Assembly (NCBI GenBank): GCA_050175155.1
Contig: JBFXJF010000067.1
Coordinates: 1 to 5,227 of the forward strand
Direction: 5' to 3'
Length of the DNA stretch: 5,227 nt
Source of the DNA: JBFXJF01 sp050175155
GTDB taxonomy: Bacteria; Bacillota; Bacilli; Tepidibacillales; Tepidibacillaceae
Both the position numbers and the translations under genes were made by a program. A model generated the notes under the pieces. The model was not told where the DNA came from. It ran no database searches and was given only the letters and a program-made list of their open reading frames with translations. Positions 1 to 4,799 of the stretch are shown here, in pieces (positions within the stretch are counted from its first letter, which is position 1; every line of letters begins with the position of its first letter).

Positions 1-449
1 TAGCTGAACATTCTTCAGATAGAGAAAGGCTGGCAGTTGATGCGGAGAGAGAAACAGAAGAACTAAAAAGAGCTGAATATATGCTTGATAAGATTGGTGA
101 GGAATTTGAAGGAATGATTAGCAGTGTAACATCATTTGGAATGTTTGTTGAGTTGGATAATCTTGTCGAGGGATTAATACATGTTAGCTATTTAACTGAT
201 GATTACTATTATTATCATGATAAACAATATGCACTTATAGGTGAAAGGACAGGGAAGATTTATAGGATTGGGGATGCTGTTAAGGTTAAAGTAGTAAAGG
301 TTAATATGATTGAGCATACTATTGATTTTGAATTGGTTGGGATCAATGAAAGTAAGGTAAAAAAAGATAGGACAAAAATAATTGATAACAATAGAAATAA
401 CAAAAATAGCAATAATAGTAAGAATAAATCAAAGAAGAAAAGAAAGTAA
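1..449 (+). CDS. rnr: Ribonuclease R, C-terminal part (5' end outside window)
   Basis: RNase R is a processive 3'-to-5' hydrolytic exoribonuclease of the RNB/RNase II family. It degrades structured RNA and, with SmpB and tmRNA, the non-stop mRNA of stalled ribosomes. The frame is open from base 3 to a TAA at 447-449, giving 148 visible residues. Visible residues 1-9 (AEHSSDRER) are the characteristic end of the RNB catalytic domain. A helical linker follows, then an S1 RNA-binding domain at about residues 31-113, with the typical GEEFEGMISSVTSFGMFVEL opening and the KQYALIGERTGKIYRIGD stretch usual in RNase R. The last 35 or so residues are a low-complexity Lys/Asn/Ser/Arg tail, a common RNA-binding extension in this family. 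An ATG at 81 is internal and is not the start. The gene lies 103 bp upstream of smpB on the same strand, the usual order in Clostridia. Family assignment is secure; the catalytic residues are outside the window. Confidence 0.96.
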   Translation, partial: AEHSSDRERLAVDAERETEELKRAEYMLDKIGEEFEGMISSVTSFGMFVELDNLVEGLIHVSYLTDDYYYYHDKQYALIGERTGKIYRIGDAVKVKVVKVNMIEHTIDFELVGINESKVKKDRTKIIDNNRNNKNSNNSKNKSKKKRK

Positions 450-475
450 AATAACAATGATTATGTGATAATTGA

Positions 476-504
476 TTGAATAGAATATGTAGACGTGTTA
501 TAAT
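476..504 (+). promoter_or_regulatory. Probable sigma-A promoter for smpB
   Basis: A -35-like TTGAAT at 476-481 and a perfect -10 TATAAT at 499-504 are separated by exactly 17 bp. A TG at 496-497 gives an extended -10 (TGTTATAAT). This would start transcription near 511, about 40 bases before smpB, so smpB can be expressed independently of rnr. No hairpin terminator is seen between rnr and this promoter, so read-through from rnr is also possible. Confidence 0.72.
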
Positions 505-552
505 TTTTGTCTAGAAATAAAAGGTTTTTTGAATGAGGAGAAGTGAAATTCT

Positions 553-1020
553 ATGGGAGAAAAGGGAGTAAAGGTTGTTGCAAAGAATAAAAAGGCAACA
601 CATGATTATTTTATTGAAGATACTTATGAAGCAGGACTTGTTCTTACAGGAACAGAAATTAAATCAATCCGCTCTGGTAAAGCTAATTTAAAGGATAGTT
701 TTGCTCGAATTTCTAAAGGTGAAGTTTTTATTCATAATATGCATATCAGCCCATTTGATCATGGTAATCGCTTTAACCATGAACCTACACGTGCAAGGAA
801 ATTACTTCTTCATAAAGAGGAAATTAATAAATTGATTGGACTAACGAAGGAAAAAGGTTACTCTTTAGTACCACTAAGACTTTACTTGAGTAACGGTTTT
901 GCCAAAATGGATATAGCTTTAGCGAAAGGTAAAAAATCATATGATAAACGGGAAGCAATTGCTAAAAAAGATGCAAACCGTGAAATAGCTCGTGCATTAA
1001 GGGAAAAACAAAAGCAGTAA
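553..1020 (+). CDS. smpB: SsrA-binding protein SmpB
   Basis: SmpB is the small RNA-binding protein that binds the tRNA-like domain of tmRNA, delivers it to ribosomes stalled without a stop codon, and stands in for the missing codon-anticodon helix. The 155-residue product is of normal family length. Visible signatures are the early HDYFIEDTYEAG, GTEIKSIRSGKANLKDSF (33-50), HNMHISPF (61-68), the basic RARKLLLHK (80-88) and GKKSYDKR (126-133), followed by the Lys/Arg-rich C-terminal tail that becomes helical in the mRNA channel. The ATG at 553 is the only possible upstream start, because an in-frame TGA sits at 544-546. GAGGAG at 535-540 is the ribosome binding site, with a rather long 12-base spacing. 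The partner RNA gene ssrA begins 82 bp downstream, with no terminator between, so the two may be partly co-transcribed. Confidence 0.98.
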   Translation: MGEKGVKVVAKNKKATHDYFIEDTYEAGLVLTGTEIKSIRSGKANLKDSFARISKGEVFIHNMHISPFDHGNRFNHEPTRARKLLLHKEEINKLIGLTKEKGYSLVPLRLYLSNGFAKMDIALAKGKKSYDKREAIAKKDANREIARALREKQKQ

Positions 1021-1063
1021 ATATAAAGGAAATTTGTTCTACTTTCATGTTATATCAAAATTA

Positions 1064-1072
1064 TGTTATACT
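1064..1072 (+). promoter_or_regulatory. Probable extended -10 promoter of ssrA
   Basis: TGTTATACT at 1064-1072 is an extended -10 element (TG-n-TATACT). The -35 hexamer at the right distance (TTCATG, 1044-1049) is poor, which an extended -10 can tolerate. Transcription would start near 1079, about 24 bases before the mature tmRNA 5' end. That fits the usual 5' processing of pre-tmRNA by RNase P. Confidence 0.6.
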
Positions 1073-1077
1073 GTATG

Positions 1078-1095
1078 TTGCACCTAATAGTGCAA
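1078..1095 (+). repeat. Small perfect hairpin in the pre-tmRNA 5' leader
   Basis: TTGCAC (1078-1083) and GTGCAA (1090-1095) form a perfect 6-bp stem with a 6-base loop. It lies between the -10 element and the mature tmRNA 5' end, at the expected start of the primary transcript. It may shape RNase P processing or leader stability, but the role is inferred. Confidence 0.5.
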
Positions 1096-1102
1096 ATAAT
1101 TT

Positions 1103-1468
1103 GGGGGCGTTTTGGATTCGACGGGGATAGTTTGAGCATTAGTAGCGAGTCGAGGGGTCGCGGACCTCGTTAAAACGCGAAAGCCAATATTAACTGGCAA
1201 AACAAATAATAACTACGCTTTAGCTGCTTAATAACAGCTTGCGTGCTCTACCACTCCATCGCCCATGTGGCGTGACTAGGGCTCAACTTTAGTGGGATAC
1301 GCGGTTCACTTTCCGTCTGTAGGTGGCCGAAGAGATTAATCAGACTAGCTTATTAAACAGCTGGTTACTTGACAGTTTAATAAGCGAAACCTAATCAAGT
1401 AACTGCACTCGGAGAAGCTAATGTGTCGATATTTTCGGACAGGGGTTCGATTCCCCTCGCCTCCACCA
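1103..1468 (+). ncRNA. ssrA: Transfer-messenger RNA (tmRNA, 10Sa RNA)
   Basis: tmRNA acts first as an alanine tRNA and then as an mRNA. It rescues stalled ribosomes and appends a degradation tag to the unfinished protein. The ends are set by the tRNA-like domain. The 5' strand GGGGGCG (1103-1109) pairs with CGCCTCC (1458-1464), including one G-U pair. A discriminator A (1465) and an encoded CCA (1466-1468) follow. The T-arm is AGGGG-TTCGATT-CCCCT (1441-1457). The 5' part has the conserved TTTTGGATTCGACGGGGATA. The tag reading frame lies at 1196-1231. A textbook H-type pseudoknot is visible: GCTTATTAAAC (1348-1358) with GTTTAATAAGC (1375-1385), interleaved with GTTACTTG (1364-1371) and CAAGTAAC (1396-1403). 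The length of 366 bases is normal for a one-piece tmRNA. No U-rich terminator directly follows. The gene sits just after its partner smpB. Confidence 0.98.
1196..1231 (+). other. ssrA: tmRNA proteolysis-tag reading frame
   Basis: The frame begins at GGC (1196-1198), six bases after the start of TTAACT, which matches the position of the conserved resume-codon upstream element. It reads GKTNNNYALAA and ends at TAA (1229-1231), with a second in-frame TAA at 1232-1234. The C-terminal YALAA is the standard ClpXP-type degron. The first residue of the tag on the target protein is the alanine carried by tmRNA itself. The resume codon is assigned by analogy with other tmRNAs. Confidence 0.88.
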
Positions 1469-1475
1469 TTAATTT

Positions 1476-1493
1476 TCATTTTGACTACGTCGA
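1476..1493. repeat. 18-bp direct repeat, copy A
   Basis: TCATTTTGACTACGTCGA begins 8 bases after the tmRNA CCA end. It recurs without mismatch at 1549-1566, with 73 bp between copy starts. It is non-coding and its function is unknown. Between the copies are complements of its two halves: AAAATGA (1509-1515) and CGTAGT (1519-1524). Confidence 0.8.
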
Positions 1494-1548
1494 TTATACT
1501 TCTTTGCTAAAATGAGGTCGTAGTGCCCGAAGGGTGCACCATATTAAA

Positions 1549-1566
1549 TCATTTTGACTACGTCGA
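1549..1566. repeat. 18-bp direct repeat, copy B
   Basis: This is the second exact copy of TCATTTTGACTACGTCGA. It ends 14 bp before the first 40-bp repeat. The segment between the copies also holds GTGCCCGAAGGGTGCAC (1523-1539), a small GC-rich hairpin (GTGC...GCAC enclosing CC-GAA-GG). The region resembles a dispersed intergenic repeat, which cannot be confirmed from one locus. Confidence 0.8.
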
Positions 1567-1570
1567 ATAA

Positions 1571-1626
1571 TCATCTATTCACACGAGGGGACGGTTCTAC
1601 TGTGCTCTTTTTGTTGTCATAGATGA
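1571..1626. repeat. Inverted repeat enclosing the first 40-bp repeat
   Basis: TCATCTAT (1571-1578) and ATAGATGA (1619-1626) are perfect 8-bp reverse complements. They bracket almost exactly the 40-bp repeat at 1581-1620. Inside lies a shorter CACA/TGTG pair, so the RNA or single-stranded DNA could form a nested hairpin. The T-rich CTCTTTTTG (1605-1613) lies inside, so this could also end ssrA transcription, but it is not a classic intrinsic terminator. Confidence 0.55.
1581..1620. repeat. 40-bp REP-like repeat, copy 1
   Basis: This copy matches 2301-2340 at 37 of 40 positions, and similarity stops abruptly at both edges. The core GGGGACGGTTCTACTGTG belongs to a motif type I associate with REP-like repeats and Y1/IS200-like (TnpA-REP) transposases in Firmicutes. 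That link is from memory, and no transposase gene is present here. It lies 40 bp beyond the stop codon of the toxin gene. Confidence 0.75.
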
Positions 1627-1660
1627 GCAGTAACCCTATGTTATTATGAACCTTTGATTA

Positions 1661-1933
1661 TTAAAATAAATCGCTGTGGGTTCCTGTACGTGTTAAGGAC
1701 AATGTTAAGATATCTCTTTCAATTTTATATATGAGTAGCCAGTCAGGAGTGATGTGACATTCATGATGCCCAGCATAATTACCGGCAAGCAGATGGTCAA
1801 GATATTTCGGGGGAAGAACTTTTTCTTGAACTAAAATATTAAGCACATCTTTAAATAATTTAATATCATAGCCACGTTTGACAATTGTTTTAAAGTCTTT
1901 TTTAAATCTACTGGAGTATCTGATTTTAAGCAT
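1661..1933 (-). CDS. YafQ-family type II toxin (RelE/ParE-fold mRNA interferase)
   Basis: This is a 90-residue RelE/ParE-superfamily toxin of the YafQ branch. Characterised members bind the ribosomal A site and cut translated mRNA, which stops growth unless the antitoxin neutralises them. The opening MLKIRYSSRFKKDFK, the DHLLAGNYAGHHECHITPDWLLIY core (46-69) and the C-terminal TRTGTHSDLF (81-90) are typical. The catalytic set of E. coli YafQ (His50, His63, Asp67, His87, Phe91) appears to correspond to H47, H60, D64, H86 and F90, so the enzyme looks intact. The ATG at 1933 overlaps the end of the antitoxin gene by 8 bp. GGAGG (1944-1940), within the antitoxin gene, provides a ribosome binding site 6 bases upstream. 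This antitoxin-first overlap means coupled translation. The pair is bracketed by the 40-bp repeats. The activity is inferred from family membership. Confidence 0.93.
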   Translation of the reverse strand: MLKIRYSSRFKKDFKTIVKRGYDIKLFKDVLNILVQEKVLPPKYLDHLLAGNYAGHHECHITPDWLLIYKIERDILTLSLTRTGTHSDLF

Positions 1934-2195
1934 TTAGATCCTCCATTAAGTCATTAACATTGTCAAAGGTTTTGCTCATATTGCGGTTGTTATTGACATC
2001 GTCGATTGCAGCGAGTGTCTCTTCGTTGGGTATTTCAATACGGAGGTCAAAAGGAATGCCACCATAGCGAATGGAGTAACGCAAATACATATTTATAGCA
2101 GTTGACATATTAAGACCAAGTTCGTTAAAAATGATTTCAGCTTTGCGTTTCACTTCTTCATCGACACGAATGTTTAAATTGGTTGTGTTAGCCAT
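1926..2195 (-). CDS. DinJ/RelB-family antitoxin
   Basis: This is an 89-residue partner of the adjacent YafQ-like toxin. RelB/DinJ antitoxins wrap around and block the toxin and, as dimers, repress their own operon. The N-terminal half is a ribbon-helix-helix DNA-binding domain: strand TNLNIRV (5-11), helix DEEVKRKAEIIFNELG (12-27), turn LNMS and second helix through about residue 42. IRYGGIPFDLRI (42-53) is the usual DinJ/RelB sequence that follows it. The C-terminal third (from about 56) is acidic and Asn-rich and is expected to be the flexible toxin-binding and protease-sensitive part. The start at 2195 is supported by AAAGGGG (2210-2204), 8 bases upstream. A consensus-spaced promoter lies directly before it. 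The gene is first in a two-gene operon and overlaps the toxin start by 8 bp. Confidence 0.94.
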   Translation of the reverse strand: MANTTNLNIRVDEEVKRKAEIIFNELGLNMSTAINMYLRYSIRYGGIPFDLRIEIPNEETLAAIDDVNNNRNMSKTFDNVNDLMEDLNA

Positions 2196-2217
2196 TGTAT
2201 CAGCCCCTTTCTGTAGC

Positions 2218-2236
2218 TATAGTATAAAGTATTATA
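2218..2236. promoter_or_regulatory. Probable antitoxin operator (imperfect palindrome)
   Basis: TATAGTATAAAGTATTATA is an imperfect palindrome of the form TATAgTA-n5-TAtTATA. It overlaps the -10 element of the toxin-antitoxin promoter. A ribbon-helix-helix antitoxin dimer bound here would block RNA polymerase, the usual autoregulation in this family. The sequence is AT-rich, so chance symmetry is possible. Confidence 0.4.
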
Positions 2237-2249
2237 TGCAATTCGTCAA
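2221..2249 (-). promoter_or_regulatory. Promoter of the toxin-antitoxin operon
   Basis: On the minus strand, TTGACG (2249-2244) and TATACT (2226-2221) are separated by exactly 17 bp. Both are five-of-six matches to the sigma-A consensus. The start would fall near 2214, giving a leader of about 19 bases that contains the AAAGGGG ribosome binding site. Confidence 0.75.
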
Positions 2250-2292
2250 TTTTCTATACATAAATGTGTTACAATGTCATTACAAAATATAC

Positions 2293-2334
2293 ACAAAAGT
2301 ACACAAGGGGGCGGTTCTACTGTGCTCTTTTTGT
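2293..2334. repeat. Hairpin around the second 40-bp repeat
   Basis: ACAAAAG (2293-2299) pairs with CTTTTTGT (2327-2334, one bulge), and CACA (2302-2305) pairs with TGTG (2321-2324). The result is a two-part imperfect stem whose left arm lies partly outside the 40-bp repeat. It differs from the structure around copy 1, although the repeat itself is nearly the same. Confidence 0.45.
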
Positions 2335-2340
2335 CGTCAT
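2301..2340. repeat. 40-bp REP-like repeat, copy 2
   Basis: This copy is in direct orientation to copy 1 (1581-1620), with 720 bp between starts and three substitutions: A for G, G for A and C for T at repeat positions 5, 11 and 35. With copy 1 it brackets the toxin-antitoxin operon and its promoter. The following 2346-2390 stretch (CTTTTTGTG, AAGAACC, CACCCC) has faint resemblance to the motif but is too degenerate to call. Confidence 0.75.
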
Positions 2341-2471
2341 ATTGACCTTTTTGTGCCAAGAAGAACCTTCATCTTCGTCACCCCAAATGGATAGATATGA
2401 TTGTTTCATGTAAGGCTGTATTATAGAATTGATAAAATAATTTCATTTATATTGAAATAGGAGGCTACTAA

Positions 2472-3260
2472 GTGAAAAGCATTGTTATAACAGGTAGTAC
2501 TAGGGGTATAGGACTATGTATGGCGAAGGAGTTCTTAAAGACTGGATGTAATGTAACTATCTCGGGTAGGAGCGAAAAATCTTTTGAATTTGCCAAGAAA
2601 GAACTTGTGGAATTTTCAAACAGGGTAATATATGTACCATGTAATGTAAGAAGAAAAGAAGAACTTGAAAACCTATGGAATGAATCTGTGGAGAAATGGG
2701 GACGAGTCGATTTTTGGATTAATAATGCTGGTCAAAACTGTCCATATGAATTTGCTTATGATACAGAGAAAGATTATGTGGATGGTGTAATAGATACTAA
2801 TATTAAGGGAGTGATTTACGGCTCGCAGATTGCTGCAAAGAATATGTTATCCCAAGGTAATGGTCAGATATGGAATATGGAAGGTCTTGGTTCAAACAAC
2901 ATGATACAAGAAAAAACAATTCTTTACGGAACAACAAAATGCGCACTAACGTACTTTACTAAAGGATTGGCAAAAGAACTTAATGGAACATCTGTTATAG
3001 CAGGTCGCCTTTCGCCAGGTATGATGCTTACTGATTTCATCACCAAAACTTCAGATGGTGAGAAATCTCCAGTAATTGAGAATCATAGGTTTAAGAAGAT
3101 ATTTAATATTCTTGCTGATAAGCCGGAAACAGTTGCAGCATTTTTTATCCCACGAATACTAGAAAATAAAAAAAATAATGCTCATATTGTTTGGCTTACC
3201 AACAGAAAAGCTACGCTAAGATTTTCAACAGCGATATTGAGAAAACGCAAATTAATTTAG
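2472..3260 (+). CDS. SDR-family oxidoreductase resembling NYC1/NOL chlorophyll b reductases
   Basis: This is a classical short-chain dehydrogenase/reductase of 262 residues with a Rossmann fold and no signal peptide, so it is predicted to be cytosolic. Cofactor loop TGSTRGIG (7-14); Arg33 after strand two (SGRS) suggests NADP(H); WINNAG (82-87); Asn110; catalytic Tyr152 and Lys156 in YGTTK. Before the tyrosine, NMEGLGS (135-141, probable catalytic Ser141) replaces the common SS-G motif. With LSPGMMLTD (180-188) and NILADKPETVAAFFIPRI (212-229), it recalls plant NYC1/NOL proteins (NMDGAGS, LSPGM-TTD, VLAEPAEVVA), which reduce the C7 formyl group of chlorophyll b. The C-terminus is basic. GTG start at 2472 with AGGAGG (2459-2464) 7 bases upstream. 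No clear promoter is seen. The stop lies 12 bp from the convergent glnA stop. SDR membership is certain, the subfamily is probable, and the substrate is unknown. Confidence 0.93.
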   Translation: MKSIVITGSTRGIGLCMAKEFLKTGCNVTISGRSEKSFEFAKKELVEFSNRVIYVPCNVRRKEELENLWNESVEKWGRVDFWINNAGQNCPYEFAYDTEKDYVDGVIDTNIKGVIYGSQIAAKNMLSQGNGQIWNMEGLGSNNMIQEKTILYGTTKCALTYFTKGLAKELNGTSVIAGRLSPGMMLTDFITKTSDGEKSPVIENHRFKKIFNILADKPETVAAFFIPRILENKKNNAHIVWLTNRKATLRFSTAILRKRKLI

Positions 3261-3272
3261 TAGGTAAATACA

Positions 3273-4634
3273 TTAATATATTTTTAAATATTCTTTAATT
3301 TCCCATTGATGAACTTGCTTAGCATATTCATCAGCTTCCTTTTGTTTAGCAGATATAAATATATTATATGCATGTTCTCTAAGCACTTCTTTGATAAGGG
3401 AATCTTCACGCATATATTCAAGCGCTGAGTGCAAGTCTCTCGGATATCTTGATATTCCATTTTTTTCTCTTTCTGATTCCTTCATCTCAAAAAGATTGCC
3501 GTTAATCTCTCTAGGTGGATTAATTTCATTCTTAATACCATCAATTCCAGCTTTAAGCATTGTTGCAAATACTAGATATGGGTTAGCCGTTGGATCGGGA
3601 TTTCTTAACTCAATTCTTGTTTTATTACCTCTAACACCAGGTATTCTAATAAGAGCTGAACGATTACTTCCTGACCATGCTATATTTGTAGGTGCTTCGT
3701 AATTGGGCAGTAAACGTTTATATGAATTATTTGTTGGGTTAGTTATCGCTGCCATACCTTTTGCATGCTTCAACAATCCTCCTATATAATATAAAGCAGT
3801 ATCGCTTAATTGATTTTCTGTATTATCATCAAAAAAAACGTTATTGCCATCTTTATCTTGTAAGGATTGGTTACAATGCATTGCATTACCATTTTGTCCG
3901 GCAAAAGGCTTTGGAATAAATGATGCGTATAAATCATGTTTGTTAGCAACATTTTTAACAATTTGTTTAAAGGTCATCCATTTATCGGCTATTGATAATG
4001 CATCATCGTATTTAAAATCCACTTCATGCTGTCCAGGCGCAACCTCATGATGTGAAGCCTCAACGTGGAAACCCAATTTTTTCATTGTTAATATTATATC
4101 CTGTCTAGCATCCTCACCTTTATCTATTGGAGATAAATCAAAATATCCTGCATGGTCATGTATGTCAAAAAGTGGTTCACCTTTGTCATCTAAGTAAAAT
4201 AAAAAAAATTCTCCTTCTGCTCCAACATTTAGTTGATAACCCATTTCAGCAGCTTCTTTTAATACTCTTTTAAGAATATTTCTTGGACATCCTTCAAAAG
4301 GGGTACCATCGGTATTGTATACGTCACAAAATACATGTGCTATTCCTTTGTCATTAGGTTTCCATGGGTATATTTCAAAAGTATTTAAATCAGGTTTTAA
4401 ATACATATCTGATTCATCAACTCTTGCGAATCCATCTATTGATGAACCATCAAACATTAACTCTCCATTTAGTGCTTGATTTAATTCATCAATATGAATA
4501 GTAACATTTTTTGCAAAACCAAAGATGTCTGTAAAAATTAATCTAATAAAATTAATACTGTTATCATTAACCTTTTTCCAGATTAACTTTTCTTTGTTAA
4601 TATTGGTATCGTCTACTTCTAACGTGGAAGTCAT
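3273..4634 (-). CDS. glnA: Glutamine synthetase, type I (GSI-alpha)
   Basis: The enzyme condenses glutamate and ammonia to glutamine using ATP, the main step of ammonium assimilation. It works as a cytosolic dodecamer. The 453 residues are about nine more than the Bacillus enzyme, the excess at the N-terminus. Motifs in order: FDGSSIDGFARVDESDMYL (61-79); metal ligands in GAEGEFF (138-144); HHEVAPGQHEVDF (195-207); NGNAMHCNQSL (248-258, His253); NPTNNSYKRLLP (299-310); flap Glu313 in NYEAPTNIAWS; NRSALIRIP (324-332); RIELRNPDPTANPYL (340-354). Arg71 corresponds to Bacillus Arg62 of feedback inhibition. No NLYDLP adenylylation motif is present, as expected for the alpha type. Some normally invariant positions differ: Ala251 for Gly before MH, and Ala for Pro in NRSP. 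ATG at 4634 with AGGGGGA (4647-4641) directly upstream. It converges on the SDR gene. The leader hairpin at 4681-4720 suggests control by attenuation. Confidence 0.97.
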   Translation of the reverse strand: MTSTLEVDDTNINKEKLIWKKVNDNSINFIRLIFTDIFGFAKNVTIHIDELNQALNGELMFDGSSIDGFARVDESDMYLKPDLNTFEIYPWKPNDKGIAHVFCDVYNTDGTPFEGCPRNILKRVLKEAAEMGYQLNVGAEGEFFLFYLDDKGEPLFDIHDHAGYFDLSPIDKGEDARQDIILTMKKLGFHVEASHHEVAPGQHEVDFKYDDALSIADKWMTFKQIVKNVANKHDLYASFIPKPFAGQNGNAMHCNQSLQDKDGNNVFFDDNTENQLSDTALYYIGGLLKHAKGMAAITNPTNNSYKRLLPNYEAPTNIAWSGSNRSALIRIPGVRGNKTRIELRNPDPTANPYLVFATMLKAGIDGIKNEINPPREINGNLFEMKESEREKNGISRYPRDLHSALEYMREDSLIKEVLREHAYNIFISAKQKEADEYAKQVHQWEIKEYLKIY

Positions 4635-4680
4635 AACGTATCCCCCTATATAATTTAAAGTATAAAAAAATGTGATTAAT

Positions 4681-4720
4681 AAAAAATGGTCAATAGTTGT
4701 TATATAAATCTATGACCATT
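4681..4720 (-). terminator. Terminator-like hairpin (possible attenuator) in the glnA leader
   Basis: Read on the minus strand, AATGGTCATAG (4720-4710) pairs with CTATTGACCATT (4696-4685). This gives eight continuous base pairs, one bulged base and three more pairs, with a 13-base loop. The stem is followed at once by a T-run (4686-4681, TTTTTT). That is the layout of an intrinsic terminator, and it lies 46 bases before the glnA start codon and downstream of the likely promoter. It could stop transcription unless an antiterminator acts. The stem is AU-rich and moderate in strength. Confidence 0.55.
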
Positions 4721-4770
4721 AATTTTAGACTATTCAGTTAAAAAAATAAAAAGTATAAGAATTACTTATT

Positions 4771-4799
4771 ATGTTATAAATATTAAATTTAATTGTCAA
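4771..4799 (-). promoter_or_regulatory. Probable glnA promoter
   Basis: A perfect -35 TTGACA (4799-4794, minus strand) is followed after 17 bp by TAACAT (4776-4771), or after 15 bp by the better hexamer TATAAC (4778-4773). The start would be near 4764, giving a leader of about 130 bases. This leaves room for the hairpin at 4720-4685. No GlnR-type TGTnA-n7-TnACA box is present at proper spacing. Confidence 0.55.

Noticed and set aside
260..457. Minus-strand open frame of 65 codons, Leu/Phe-rich
   Set aside because: It is antisense to the A-rich tail of rnr; the Leu/Phe richness is the mirror of Lys/Asn codons. No ribosome binding site fits.
1441..1468. Duplicate of the ssrA 3' end marking an integrated island (attR)
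   Set aside because: No second copy of the T-arm/acceptor sequence was found downstream within the window.
1476..1566. CRISPR array from the repeated 18-mer
   Set aside because: There are only two copies, the repeat is short, the spacer carries complements of the repeat, and no cas gene is near.
2131..2394. Plus-strand open frame of 87 codons across the antitoxin promoter and repeat
   Set aside because: It is antisense to the antitoxin start, runs through the promoter and the 40-bp repeat, and shows no recognisable protein sequence.
2401..2453. Promoter for the SDR gene (TTGTTT/TATAGA or TTGATA/TATATT)
   Set aside because: Spacings are 15 and 13 bp, and the hexamers are poor. The gene surely has a promoter, but I cannot place it.
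3255..3300. Bidirectional terminator between the convergent SDR and glnA genes
   Set aside because: Only 12 bp separate the genes and the sequence is AT-rich without a stable stem. Any termination must occur inside the opposite gene.
3391..4050. Two plus-strand open frames (3391-3702 and 3844-4050)
   Set aside because: Both are wholly antisense to the well-conserved glnA coding sequence, with no ribosome binding site or family resemblance.
4661..4696. Second glnA promoter on the minus strand (TTGACC with TATACT)
   Set aside because: The hexamers are 23 bp apart, too far for a sigma-A promoter, and TTGACC is part of the hairpin stem.
4685..4720. GlnR or TnrA operator upstream of glnA
   Set aside because: TGTTA and TGACC lie nearby, but the spacing between half-sites is 10 rather than 7 and the second half ends CC, so the consensus is not met. 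A hairpin explains the symmetry better.
4755..4769. Hairpin ATAAG/CTTAT before a T-rich run at the glnA transcript start
   Set aside because: The stem has only five mostly A-U pairs and lies at the predicted start site, too weak to call a terminator.
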